64,000 nucleotides of DNA from Solirubrobacter deserti (GTDB lineage Bacteria; Actinomycetota; Thermoleophilia; Solirubrobacterales; Solirubrobacteraceae): contig NZ_JAPCID010000009.1 of NCBI RefSeq assembly GCF_027587175.1, positions 62,001 through 126,000 on the forward strand. Direction: 5' to 3'. Each line of letters opens with the position of its first letter. The stretch's first letter is position 1. Below the pieces are notes generated by a model. It was not told where the DNA came from, did no database searches, and saw only the letters and a list, made by a program, of their open reading frames with translations. Position numbers and translations under genes: made by a program. This document shows, one piece after another, positions 49,397 to 57,354 of the stretch.

Positions 49397-49418
49397 CGCG
49401 GGAGCGTAGCCTCCCGCG
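49397..49418. promoter_or_regulatory. Inverted repeat holding overlapping divergent -10 elements (AGCGTAGCCT)
   Basis: CGCGGGAG and CTCCCGCG form 8-bp arms around CGTAGC. TACGCT (minus strand, 49408-49403) is 9 bases before the AlkA-like ATG and TAGCCT (49407-49412) is 7 bases before the BKACE GTG, so the two promoters share their core. Confidence 0.55.
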
Positions 49419-49419
49419 C

Positions 49420-50328
49420 GTGTCCGTGATCGTCAGCTGCGCGGTGACCGGTGCGATCCACGTGCCGTCGCTCTCGCCACACCTGCCGGTCACGCCGGAG
49501 CAGATCGCCGAGCAGGCGATCGGCGCGGCCGAGGCGGGCGCGGCGATCCTGCACCTGCACGCGCGCGACCCCGAGACGGGTCAGCCGACCGCCGACCCGG
49601 AGGTGTTCGAGCGCTTCGTCCCGCACATCGCCGAGCGCACCGACGCCGTGATCAACATCACCACCGGCGGCGGGCACGGCATGTCGCTCGACGAGCGGCT
49701 CGCGGCGGCGCGCCGCTTCCAGCCCGAGCTGTGCTCGCTGAACATGGGCTCGATGAACTTCGGCATCTTCGGGATGCTCGACCGCATCGACACGTTCCAG
49801 CACCCGTGGGAGCCCGAGTACCTGGAGATGACCCGCGACTACATCTTCCGCAACACGTTCGCGGACATCGAGCAGATCGTCGGCGAACTGGGCTCAGCGG
49901 GCACGCGCTTCGAGTTCGAGTGCTACGACGTCGGCCACCTGTACAACCTCGCCCACTTCGCCGACAGGGGCGTCGTAGAGCCGCCGTTCTTCGTCCAGGC
50001 GATCTTCGGCATCCTCGGTGGGCAAGGACCGCACCCGGAGAACCTCCTGCACTTCAAGGCGCTGGCCGACAAGCTGCTCGGGGACGATTACGTGCTGTCC
50101 GTGCTCGGCGCCGGCCGCCACCAGATGCCGCTGGCGACGATGAGCGCGATCCTCGGCGGGAACGTGCGCGTCGGCCTCGAGGACAGCGTCTACCTCGAGA
50201 AGGGCCGGCTGGCGAGCAGCAACGCCGAGCAGGTGGCCAAGATCACGCGCATCCTCGGCGAGCTGTCGCTGCAACCAGCGACGCCCGCCGAGGCCCGCGA
50301 GCGGCTCGCGCTCAACCGTCGGCGTTGA
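49420..50328 (+). CDS. BKACE-family beta-keto acid cleavage enzyme, copy 3
   Basis: 302 residues with the complete family set: ILHLHARDPETGQPT (HxH zinc ligands near residue 47), INITTGGGHGMSLDERL, LCSLNMGSMNFGIF, FECYDVGHLYNLA and RVGLEDSVYLEKGRLASSN. This is the closest of the three copies to classical Kce/BKACE length. GTG start. It overlaps the convergent DHH gene by 17 bases. It likely serves a different keto acid from copies 1 and 2, since the blocks around the substrate loop differ. Confidence 0.94.
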   Translation: MSVIVSCAVTGAIHVPSLSPHLPVTPEQIAEQAIGAAEAGAAILHLHARDPETGQPTADPEVFERFVPHIAERTDAVINITTGGGHGMSLDERLAAARRFQPELCSLNMGSMNFGIFGMLDRIDTFQHPWEPEYLEMTRDYIFRNTFADIEQIVGELGSAGTRFEFECYDVGHLYNLAHFADRGVVEPPFFVQAIFGILGGQGPHPENLLHFKALADKLLGDDYVLSVLGAGRHQMPLATMSAILGGNVRVGLEDSVYLEKGRLASSNAEQVAKITRILGELSLQPATPAEARERLALNRRR

Positions 50329-51262
50329 TCTTCGCGATCAGCTCGCCGAGGACGCGCTCGGCGTCCTCGTTCTCGACCTGGCAGGTGCCGGCCGCCTCGT
50401 GGCCGCCGCCGCCGTAGCTGAGCATCAGCTCGCCGACGTTCGTCTTGGAGCTGCGGTCGATGATCGACTTGCCCGTCGCGAACACCGTGTTCTGCTGCCT
50501 GAGGCCCCACAGCACATGGATGGAGATGTTGCACTGGGGGAACAGCGCGTAGAGCATGAAGCGGTTGGTCGGGTGGATGATCTCCTCGTCGCGGAGGTCG
50601 AGCACGACCAGGTTGCCGTGCACGGTGGCGCAGCGCTTGATCTGCTCCTCCGCCTGCTCGGCGTGGGCGTTGTAGAGCGCGACGCGCTCGGCGACGTGCG
50701 GGTTCTCGAAGACCTCCTCGATCGACATCGCGACGATGACGTCGATCAGCTGCATCATCAGCTGGTAGTTGGAGATCTCGAACTCGCGGAAGCGGCCGAG
50801 GCCGGTGCGCGGGTCCATCAGGAAGTTGAGCATGACCCAGCCGGTGGGATGCAGGATCTCGTCGAGGTCGAACTGGGCGGCGTCGCCCTTGTCGACCGCA
50901 TCCATGAGCTCCTCGATGCCGGGGAAGACCTCGGCGCCACCGTAGTAGTCGTACACCACGCGGGCCGCGGAGTCGGCGTCCGGGACGATCACGTGGTTCG
51001 GCTTGTCCTCGCCGACGCGGACGGCCTCGGAGTGGTGATGGTCGAACGAGATCGCCGCGTTCGGGTTGTACGGCACGTTCGTCGTGATGTCGTTCGGGCC
51101 GATGTCGACCTTCCCGTCCTGCACGTCCTTCGGATGGACGAAGAGAATGTCGTCGAGGATGCCGAGGTGCTTGAGCAGTGCGGCGCACACGAGCCCGTCG
51201 AAGTCCGAGCGGGTGACGAGCCGGTACCGCTCGACGTGCGTGGAGGTCATAGTCGTACTCAT
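50312..51262 (-). CDS. DHH-family phosphoesterase
   Basis: 316 residues: VTRSDFDGLVCAALLKHLG (Asp-rich motif I, DHH family), FDHHHSEAVR (motif III), a middle helical region, and the C-terminal DHHA1 element MLSYGGGGHEAAGTCQV. Members hydrolyse short oligonucleotides, cyclic dinucleotides or polyphosphate. Two c-di-GMP-related proteins lie at 13-17 kb, so a dinucleotide substrate is possible but unproven. Start at ATG 51262; an ATG at 51247 (STHVERYR) is an alternative. Confidence 0.87.
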   Translation of the reverse strand: MSTTMTSTHVERYRLVTRSDFDGLVCAALLKHLGILDDILFVHPKDVQDGKVDIGPNDITTNVPYNPNAAISFDHHHSEAVRVGEDKPNHVIVPDADSAARVVYDYYGGAEVFPGIEELMDAVDKGDAAQFDLDEILHPTGWVMLNFLMDPRTGLGRFREFEISNYQLMMQLIDVIVAMSIEEVFENPHVAERVALYNAHAEQAEEQIKRCATVHGNLVVLDLRDEEIIHPTNRFMLYALFPQCNISIHVLWGLRQQNTVFATGKSIIDRSSKTNVGELMLSYGGGGHEAAGTCQVENEDAERVLGELIAKINADG

Positions 51263-51320
51263 CCCCCGGGTACATCGGCGGTACGCGCTGAAAGTTCAAT
51301 GAGCGGGTACCTACCGGGCC

Positions 51321-52724
51321 ATGAAGGAGAGAGGCCTCTACAAGCAGCTGTGGTTCTGGGTGATCATCGCGATCGCCCTCGGCATCGTGTTCGGGCTGGT
51401 GGCGCCAGGGCCGGCGGAGAGCTCGAAATGGCTCGCCGACGCCTTCATCCAGCTGATCAAGGCCGTCACGGGCCCGGTGATCTTCCTCACGGTCGTGATC
51501 GGCATCGCCTCGCTCGGCAACCTCGCGCGCGCGGGCGGGCTCGCGCTGCGGGCGCTGGCCTACTTCTTCGGCATGACCGTCATCGCGCTCAGCCTCGGCC
51601 TGCTGGCGGCGAACGTGTTCAAGCCCGGCGCGGGCTTCGAGGGCGAGCCGAGCGAGTCCGCGCGGCAGAGCGCCCAGGAGTCGATTGACGAGGCCGGCGC
51701 GTCCGAGGAGGGCGGCCTGGTCGGCTTCATCACCGACGACCTGCTGCCGACGAGCTTCGTCTCCCCGTTCGTGGAGAACGAGATCCTGCGCGTGCTGGTG
51801 CTCGCGATCCTCGTCGCCGCGGCCATCTCGATGCTCCCCGACGCCACGCGCAAGCCGATCATCAGCGTCTTCGAGACGCTGTCGAAAATCGTCTTCGGCG
51901 TGATCCGGCTGATCATGTGGGTCGCGCCGCTGGGCGCGTTCGGCGGCATGGCCTACACGGTCGCCGTGTTCGGCGCCGAGTCCCTTTCCAACCTCGCCGC
52001 GCTGATGGCCGTGTTCTGGGGCACCTGCGCGTTCTTCGTGTTCGTGGTGCTGGGCGCCGTCTCGCGCGCCGCGGGCTTCTCGATCTTCCGCCTGGTGCGG
52101 CTGATCCGCGACGAGCTGCTGATCATCGTCGGCACCTCCAGCTCGGAGACCGTGCTCCCGCGCCTGCTGGCCAAGACCCAGGCGGCGGGCGCCTCCAAGC
52201 AAGTCAGCGGCATGGTCCTGCCGACCGGCTACTCCTTCAACCTCGACGGCACCTGCATCTACCTCACGCTCGGCGCGCTGTTCATCGTGCAGGCCACCGG
52301 CCAGGACATGGCGATCGGCGAGCAGATCGCGCTCGCCGGCCTGATGATCCTGACCTCCAAGGGCGCCGCGGGCATCACGGGCGCGGGCCTGGTCACGCTG
52401 ACCGCCTCGCTGACCGCGTTCGGCGGCACGTTCTTCAGCGCCGAGGCGATTGCGGTCGGCATCGCGCTCGTCGTCGGCATCGACCGCATCATGTCCGAGG
52501 GCCGCGCCCTCACCAACGCGATCGGCAACACGGTCGCGGTGATGGTCATCGCCAAGTGGCAGAACGAGCTCGACGTCGAGCACTTCGACAAGGTCCTGCA
52601 CGATCCGACGATGATCGACCGCGAGGTCGAGGCCGCGATGCGCGGCGAGGACGTCTCGGAGCCGACCGGCCGCTTCGACCGCGACCGGGACCGCGAGAAA
52701 ACGCCCGAGCTCGCTACGCCGTGA
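51321..52724 (+). CDS. Dicarboxylate/amino-acid:cation symporter (DctA/GltP family)
   Basis: 467 residues with the family hallmarks TSSSETVLPRLLAKTQAAGASKQVSGMVLPTGYSFNLDGTCIYLTLGALFIVQATG (residues 272-325), KGAAGITGAGLVTL and IAVGIALVVGIDRIMSEGRALTNAIGN. It imports C4-dicarboxylates or acidic amino acids with Na+ or H+. The 58-base upstream gap has GGGTAC repeats but no clear -10. It overlaps the convergent ChdC gene by 11 bases. Confidence 0.94.
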   Translation: MKERGLYKQLWFWVIIAIALGIVFGLVAPGPAESSKWLADAFIQLIKAVTGPVIFLTVVIGIASLGNLARAGGLALRALAYFFGMTVIALSLGLLAANVFKPGAGFEGEPSESARQSAQESIDEAGASEEGGLVGFITDDLLPTSFVSPFVENEILRVLVLAILVAAAISMLPDATRKPIISVFETLSKIVFGVIRLIMWVAPLGAFGGMAYTVAVFGAESLSNLAALMAVFWGTCAFFVFVVLGAVSRAAGFSIFRLVRLIRDELLIIVGTSSSETVLPRLLAKTQAAGASKQVSGMVLPTGYSFNLDGTCIYLTLGALFIVQATGQDMAIGEQIALAGLMILTSKGAAGITGAGLVTLTASLTAFGGTFFSAEAIAVGIALVVGIDRIMSEGRALTNAIGNTVAVMVIAKWQNELDVEHFDKVLHDPTMIDREVEAAMRGEDVSEPTGRFDRDRDREKTPELATP

Positions 52725-53400
52725 CGGTGGCGGTGGCGCCGTCGAGCGCGTTCAGCGCGCGCTCGACGGACATCGCCACGCACGTGAACGTCGGCGTGTC
52801 GCGCTTGGTGAAGGCGGAAGCCTCGGTGGTGCGCAGGCGCTGCACGAGGTCCAGGAATACGGCGGGCTCGTCACCCTCGAAGGCGACCACGAACTCCTGG
52901 TCGTCCAGCCCGAAGGAGTACGACGTGTTGAGGTCGATGCTCGGGTACTCGCGGCCCACGCGGATGTGCTCCTGCATGATCCGCCAGCGCTCCTTCGGGT
53001 CCAGCCCGTACCACTCGCGCGTCTTGACGAAGGGGTAGACGAACAGGTACTTCGAGTGCGCCTCGCGGACCTCCAGGCGGGACTCGTCGGAGTACTCGCT
53101 CGGCTTGGTCATGGCCAGGAAGCTGTAGGGCGTCGTGGCCCAGCTCATCAGCCCGGACTGGGCGAGCACGACGTGGAACTCGTGGATGCGCTCGAGGTTG
53201 GTGGCCTGCGTGAGCAGCAGCAGGTCCGCGTCCCCGCGCGTGCCGACGGTCGAGAACGCGCGCAGCAGGCGCTCGGACGCGAAGTCCTCGCACGCGGCCA
53301 TGAACTCGCGTTTGTGGGTGGCTCGCTCCTCCGCGTCCAGGCGCCGCCAGGCGGGATCGACCTTGAGGAACGTGTACTTGACGAACTGGCGCTCGGGCAT
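52714..53400 (-). CDS. chdC: Coproheme decarboxylase (ChdC/HemQ, chlorite-dismutase family)
   Basis: 228 residues: KYTFLKVDPAWRRLD at the start, ADLLLLTQATNLERIHEFHVVLAQSGLMSWATTPYSFLAMTKPSEY, then KYLFVYPFVKTREWYGLDPKERWRIMQEHIRVGREYP with the catalytic Tyr (in FVYPF) and proximal His (in QEHIRVG), and a FALDDQEFVVAFE-type strand. It catalyses the last step of the coproporphyrin-dependent haem pathway of actinobacteria and Firmicutes. Start ATG with TATCCT 13 bases upstream. Confidence 0.95.
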   Translation of the reverse strand: MPERQFVKYTFLKVDPAWRRLDAEERATHKREFMAACEDFASERLLRAFSTVGTRGDADLLLLTQATNLERIHEFHVVLAQSGLMSWATTPYSFLAMTKPSEYSDESRLEVREAHSKYLFVYPFVKTREWYGLDPKERWRIMQEHIRVGREYPSIDLNTSYSFGLDDQEFVVAFEGDEPAVFLDLVQRLRTTEASAFTKRDTPTFTCVAMSVERALNALDGATATVTA

Positions 53401-53463
53401 CTCTGTGGTCTGCAGGATAGGTGAAGAGCGGTTAGCCGCACCCTGGATTCACGCGCGAACACA

Positions 53464-53469
53464 TAGGAT
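53464..53469 (+). promoter_or_regulatory. Candidate -10 element (TAGGAT)
   Basis: Six bases separate it from the ATG at 53476. Confidence 0.5.
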
Positions 53470-53475
53470 CGCGGA

Positions 53476-55773
53476 ATGCGGGTCGCGCTGGTCTCCCCGT
53501 ACTCCTGGACATATCCCGGCGGGGTGACCCGCCACATCGAAGCGCTGAGAGCCGAGCTGGACCGTGCTGGTCATGACGTTCGCGTGTTCGCGCCCTTCGA
53601 CCCTGATCGGCGCCTGACGGCGGCGCTGCACCGCGGTGCGCGCCCGCAGGACCGCGAGGTGCCGGAGTGGCTGACGCCGCTGGGCCCGACGATCGGCTGG
53701 CCGTCCAACGGCGCCGTCTCGAACCTCTCGCCGTTCCCGTCGGCCGTCTCGACCCTGCGCCGCGAGCTGCGCGCGGGCGGCTTCGACGTCGTCCACCTGC
53801 ACGAGCCCGTGGCCCCCGTGGTCGCCTGGGACGCGCTCACGAGCGTCGAAGCGCCGCTCGTCGGCACGTTCCACTGCTACTCGGAGTCCGTGCCGCCGCA
53901 CAAGGTCGCGGCGCTGATCGGCGCGCGGCGCAAGCTCAACCGGCTCAACGTCCAGATCGCCGTCAGCGAGGCGGCGGCGTGGACGGGGCGCCGTTTCTAC
54001 GGCGGTCGCTACCGGATCGTCCCGAACGGCGTCGCGCTGCCGGAGGGCGGCGTGCCCGCGCCGCGTGAGCGCGCCGCCGGCGAGCCGCTGCGGATCGTCT
54101 TCGTCGGCCAGGCCGTCGGGCGCAAGGGCCTGCCGGTGCTCCTGCGCGCGTTCGAGGCGCTGCGCGGGCAGGTTCCGGCCGAGCTCACCGTCATCGGCCT
54201 GACGCAGGCGGAGTTGGCGCCGCTGCTCGTCGAGGGCGAGGGCGTGACCGCGCTCGGCCGCGTCGACGACGCGGTGAAGGCCGCCGTGCTGCGCGACGCC
54301 GACGTGCTGTGCGCGCCGTCGCTCGGCGGCGAATCGTTCGGGATGGTGCTGACGGAGGCGTTCGCGGCGGGCACGCCGGTCGTCGCCTCCGACATCGCGG
54401 GCTACCGCGACGTCGTCACCGCCGGCACGGACGGCGTGCTGGTCCCGCGCGGGAACGCGACCGCGCTGGCCGAGACGCTGCGGGACCTGGCGCTGGACCC
54501 GGGCCGCGTGCAGCGGATGGCGCAGGGCGCCGCCGTGAGCGCCGAGCGCTACGCGTGGCCGCGCGTGGCCGAGCAGGTCGTCACCGCCTACGAGGACGCG
54601 CGCGCGGTGCCGGAGCCGTCCACCGCGACCCAGCGCGTGGCCGTCAAGCTCGGCGCGGTGCCGCGCGACGGCCTGCCGCGCGTGGGCGCCCAGCGGCTGC
54701 CGTCGCTGGAGCCGGTGCCCGAGCGGCGGCGCGGCGCGCTGGTCCGGCGCGGGGCGATCGGGCTGGCCGGGCTGATGACGGTGGTCGGCGCGGTGCTCGC
54801 GGTCGATCACATCGGCCCGGCGCGGATCGGCGACGCGCTCGTGCGCTCGAGCCCGCCGTGGGTGCTGTTCGGGCTCGCCCTGATGTGCCTGTCGATGCTC
54901 GCCCGCGCGGTGAGCTGGCACGCGATCTTGAAGGCGGCGCTGCCCGGCGCCCGCCCGAAGCTGGCCGACGCCGTGCAGGGCACGACGATCGGCGTGCTGA
55001 TGAGCGCGACGCTGCCCGCCCGGCTGGGCGAGCCGTCACGCGCGTTGATCGTGGCGCGGCGATTGGGGCGCGCGCGGGACCGGTTGCCCGTGGTGCTGGG
55101 CACGATCGTGTCCCAGACGCTGATCAACGTGCTCGCGCTGGTGATCCTCGGCGCGGTGATGTTCATCACCATCGGGCTCTTCGCGGGCCGCCAGCAGGCG
55201 CTGGTCTGGTACGCGCTCGCGCCGATCGGGTTGCTGGCGCTCGTGCTGGTCGCGCCGGCGCTCGTGCGCTCAGGCCGGCCCACGAGGTCGCGCTGGGTGC
55301 GGCAGGGCCGCCAGGCCATCGCGCGCGTGCGCTCGGGCCTGGTCGTGTTCCGGCGCCCGCGCGAGGGGTTCGTGGCGATCACGATGCAGCTCGGCGCGTG
55401 GGCGCTGCAGTGGGTGGCGTGCTACGTGCTGCTGGTGGCCCTCGGGCTCGAGCACAAGGCCGACCTCGGCGCCGCGGCCGCGATCCTGTTCGCCGTCAAC
55501 GTCACCGCCGTGCTGCCGGTCACGCCCTCCAACGTGGGCGTCTTCCAGGCCGCATGCATGGCGGTGCTGGTCGGCGCGTACGGCGTCGCGCCCGCGCAGG
55601 CGCTCGGCTACGGGATCATCCTGCAGGCGGTCGAGGTCGCGTGCGCGGTCGTCATGGGCGGTCCGGCGCTGGTCAAGGAAGGGCTGAGCTGGCGCGAGGT
55701 GCGCCTGCGCGCCCTGCACAGCGCGCCCGTGCGGCTGTCGGCGCCGAAAGCGCCAGAGCCCGCCGAGGCCTAA
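53476..55773 (+). CDS. Fusion: GT4 glycosyltransferase + flippase-like (LPG_synthase_TM/UPF0104) membrane domain
   Basis: 765 residues. Residues 1-375 are a GT-B glycosyltransferase of family 4, PimA-like: VSPYSWTYPGGVTRHIEALRAELDRAGHDVRVFAP, HLHEPVAPVVAW and the donor-site block APSLGGESFGMVLTEAFAAGTPVVASDIAGYRDVV. Residues about 420-740 are eight hydrophobic segments of the UPF0104/LPG_synthase_TM type, including MSATLPARLGEPSRALIVARRLG and VNVTAVLPVTPSNVGVFQAACMAVL. The fusion suggests coupled synthesis and membrane handling of a glycolipid. No aminoacyl-transferase domain is present, so it is not an MprF enzyme. Confidence 0.9.
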   Translation: MRVALVSPYSWTYPGGVTRHIEALRAELDRAGHDVRVFAPFDPDRRLTAALHRGARPQDREVPEWLTPLGPTIGWPSNGAVSNLSPFPSAVSTLRRELRAGGFDVVHLHEPVAPVVAWDALTSVEAPLVGTFHCYSESVPPHKVAALIGARRKLNRLNVQIAVSEAAAWTGRRFYGGRYRIVPNGVALPEGGVPAPRERAAGEPLRIVFVGQAVGRKGLPVLLRAFEALRGQVPAELTVIGLTQAELAPLLVEGEGVTALGRVDDAVKAAVLRDADVLCAPSLGGESFGMVLTEAFAAGTPVVASDIAGYRDVVTAGTDGVLVPRGNATALAETLRDLALDPGRVQRMAQGAAVSAERYAWPRVAEQVVTAYEDARAVPEPSTATQRVAVKLGAVPRDGLPRVGAQRLPSLEPVPERRRGALVRRGAIGLAGLMTVVGAVLAVDHIGPARIGDALVRSSPPWVLFGLALMCLSMLARAVSWHAILKAALPGARPKLADAVQGTTIGVLMSATLPARLGEPSRALIVARRLGRARDRLPVVLGTIVSQTLINVLALVILGAVMFITIGLFAGRQQALVWYALAPIGLLALVLVAPALVRSGRPTRSRWVRQGRQAIARVRSGLVVFRRPREGFVAITMQLGAWALQWVACYVLLVALGLEHKADLGAAAAILFAVNVTAVLPVTPSNVGVFQAACMAVLVGAYGVAPAQALGYGIILQAVEVACAVVMGGPALVKEGLSWREVRLRALHSAPVRLSAPKAPEPAEA

Positions 55774-56195
55774 CCGTCAATCAGCCAGCGGCCGCCGACC
55801 TTGCGCAGCTGCTGCGTCCAGCCGTGGTCGGTGTAGACGGTCGCGGTGTCGCCCTGGATGCGGATCTCCTCGTTCGCGACCGTCTCAGCATCGAGTGAGA
55901 CGAGGATCGCCTCGCCGAGGGGCTCGCCGTCGCTCGGCTCGATGGTCTCCTCGGCGTGGCTTGCCAGGGTGCGGATGCCCTCGGCGCAGTCACGCGCATC
56001 GCCGGCGTAGGCGCGGCGCAACGCCTCGGTCATGCGCGCGCACGCGGCGTCGTAGTTCAGCTGCTCCCACGCGCGGTCGTAGTCGCGCAGGGCCTGTTGG
56101 ACGTGCTGCTGCTCCGGCGCGCCGCAGCCGGCAAGGACGACGGCGAGGACCGCAAGGCGGTGCACGCGACTTGACCTTGCCCTCGGGGGAGACAT
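55770..56195 (-). CDS. Small lipoprotein, NTF2-like, copy A
   Basis: 141 residues: a lipobox (LAVLAVVLAGCGAP), then VQQALRDYDRAWEQLNYDAACARMTEALRRAYAGDARDC and the strand TATVYTDHGWTQQLRKVGGRWLIDG, giving an NTF2/DUF4878-type cone fold. It has a paralogue at 57335 with the same plan and ending. The two bracket a MerR-VOC gene pair. The start lies 12 bases from the divergent MerR start. Confidence 0.75.
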   Translation of the reverse strand: MSPPRARSSRVHRLAVLAVVLAGCGAPEQQHVQQALRDYDRAWEQLNYDAACARMTEALRRAYAGDARDCAEGIRTLASHAEETIEPSDGEPLGEAILVSLDAETVANEEIRIQGDTATVYTDHGWTQQLRKVGGRWLIDG

Positions 56196-56196
56196 G

Positions 56197-56209
56197 ACAA
56201 TCCCATTGT
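56197..56209. promoter_or_regulatory. Inverted repeat ACAAT-CCC-ATTGT between divergent lipoprotein and MerR starts
   Basis: The 5-bp arms span almost the full 12-base gap and reach the first base pair of the MerR GTG. It is a possible autoregulatory site. Confidence 0.4.
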
Positions 56210-56933
56210 GGCCAGACCAAGCGACCTGATCGGCGCGTTCGCGCGGCGGGTGCGGCTGAGCCCGCGCCAGCTGCGCGACTACGACGAGCTCGGCCTGCTC
56301 GCGCCCGCCTACGTCGACCCCGACAGCGGCTACCGCTACTACCACCGCGGGCAGGTACGCAGCGCGATCACGATCGGGCTGCTGCGCTCGCTGGACGTGC
56401 CGCTGCCGGAGATCCACGCGCTGCTGGTGGCCGACGAGGTCGCGCCGCTGCTGGAGCGCCAGCGGGCGCGGGTGGAGGCGGAGCTCGAGCGGGCGCAGCA
56501 GGCGCTGCGGGCGCTGGACCGGCTGATCGGGTCCGACGAGCTGATCCCGTACGCCGTGGTCGAGCGCGACGAGCCGGCGCTGTCGCTCACGGTGCTGCGC
56601 GGCCGCTGCGACGCGGCCGAGCTGGACGGCGCCGCGGCGACGCTGATCGGCGAGCTGCCCGACGGTCCCGTGACCGGCCTGTACCCGCTCGACCTCGAAG
56701 GCGAGGTCGAGTTCATGGTCGGTGTGCCGGGACCCGGAATGGAGCTGCCGGCGGCACGCGTGGCGGTCGCGACCCACCGCGGGCGCTACGCCGAGCTGCC
56801 GCTCGCCTACTTCGCGCTGCTCGCGCACGCCGAGGAGCGCGGCCGCCGGCCGGGCGCCTGGGTCCGTGAGCGCTACCTCGAGGCGGCGTCGCCGGAAGCG
56901 GCCGTCACCGAAGTGCTGTTGCCCTACGAATAG
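56208..56933 (+). CDS. MerR-family regulator with GyrI-like effector domain
   Basis: 241 residues: the MerR helix-turn-helix (LIGAFARRVRLSPRQLRDYDELGLLAPAYVDPDSGYRYYHRGQV, residues 7-51), a coiled-coil dimer helix (LERQRARVEAELERAQQALRALDRLI), and a C-terminal SOUL/GyrI-like ligand domain (EVEFMVGVPGPGMELPAARVAVATHRGRYAELPLAYFALLAHAEERG). BmrR-type family members sense hydrophobic drugs. GTG start; the downstream VOC gene shares an AGGAGG that overlaps its stop. Confidence 0.9.
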   Translation: MARPSDLIGAFARRVRLSPRQLRDYDELGLLAPAYVDPDSGYRYYHRGQVRSAITIGLLRSLDVPLPEIHALLVADEVAPLLERQRARVEAELERAQQALRALDRLIGSDELIPYAVVERDEPALSLTVLRGRCDAAELDGAAATLIGELPDGPVTGLYPLDLEGEVEFMVGVPGPGMELPAARVAVATHRGRYAELPLAYFALLAHAEERGRRPGAWVRERYLEAASPEAAVTEVLLPYE

Positions 56934-56937
56934 GAGG
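56932..56937 (+). promoter_or_regulatory. Ribosome binding site (AGGAGG) of the VOC gene
   Basis: The perfect Shine-Dalgarno overlaps the MerR stop and lies 6 bases before the ATG at 56944, supporting that start and coupling. Confidence 0.6.
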
Positions 56938-56943
56938 CTGACG

Positions 56944-57354
56944 ATGTCCGTCACCGCGCTGTACCCGGTCCTGATGACCGATCGTCCCGCCGTGCTCGCG
57001 CGCTTCTACGCGCAGCTGCTGGACCTGGAGCCCGTGTTCGAGGCCGACTGGTTCGTGCAGCTGACGGGCCAGATGGGCTTCGTCGCCCGCGACCACGACT
57101 CCGTGCCGGAGCGCTTCCGCGGCGCTCGCACCGCCGGCCTGCTCGTGACCGTCGAGGTGGAGGACGTCGACGCCGTGCACGAGCGTGCGCAGGCGATGGC
57201 GCTGCCGATGGAGCTCACGCTGCGCAGCGAGAACTGGGGCCAGCGGCACTTCATCACGGCCGACCCGGACGGCACGGCCGTCGACGTCGTGCAGGTGATC
57301 CCGGTGACCTCCGAGGAGATCGCCGCGCAGTACGTCAGCCCTCCGAGTCGATGA
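56944..57354 (+). CDS. VOC (glyoxalase/bleomycin-resistance) family protein
   Basis: 136 residues with two beta-alpha-beta3 modules: VTALYPVLMTDRPAVLARFYAQLLDLEPVFEADWFVQL and TAGLLVTVEVEDVDAVHERAQAMALPMELTLRSENWGQRHFITADPDGTAVDVVQVI. The PDGT turn and the Glu/His positions are typical. VOC proteins are small lyases, dioxygenases or drug-binding proteins. Co-transcribed with the MerR-type drug-sensing regulator, so toxin or antibiotic handling is plausible. Confidence 0.85.
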   Translation: MSVTALYPVLMTDRPAVLARFYAQLLDLEPVFEADWFVQLTGQMGFVARDHDSVPERFRGARTAGLLVTVEVEDVDAVHERAQAMALPMELTLRSENWGQRHFITADPDGTAVDVVQVIPVTSEEIAAQYVSPPSR

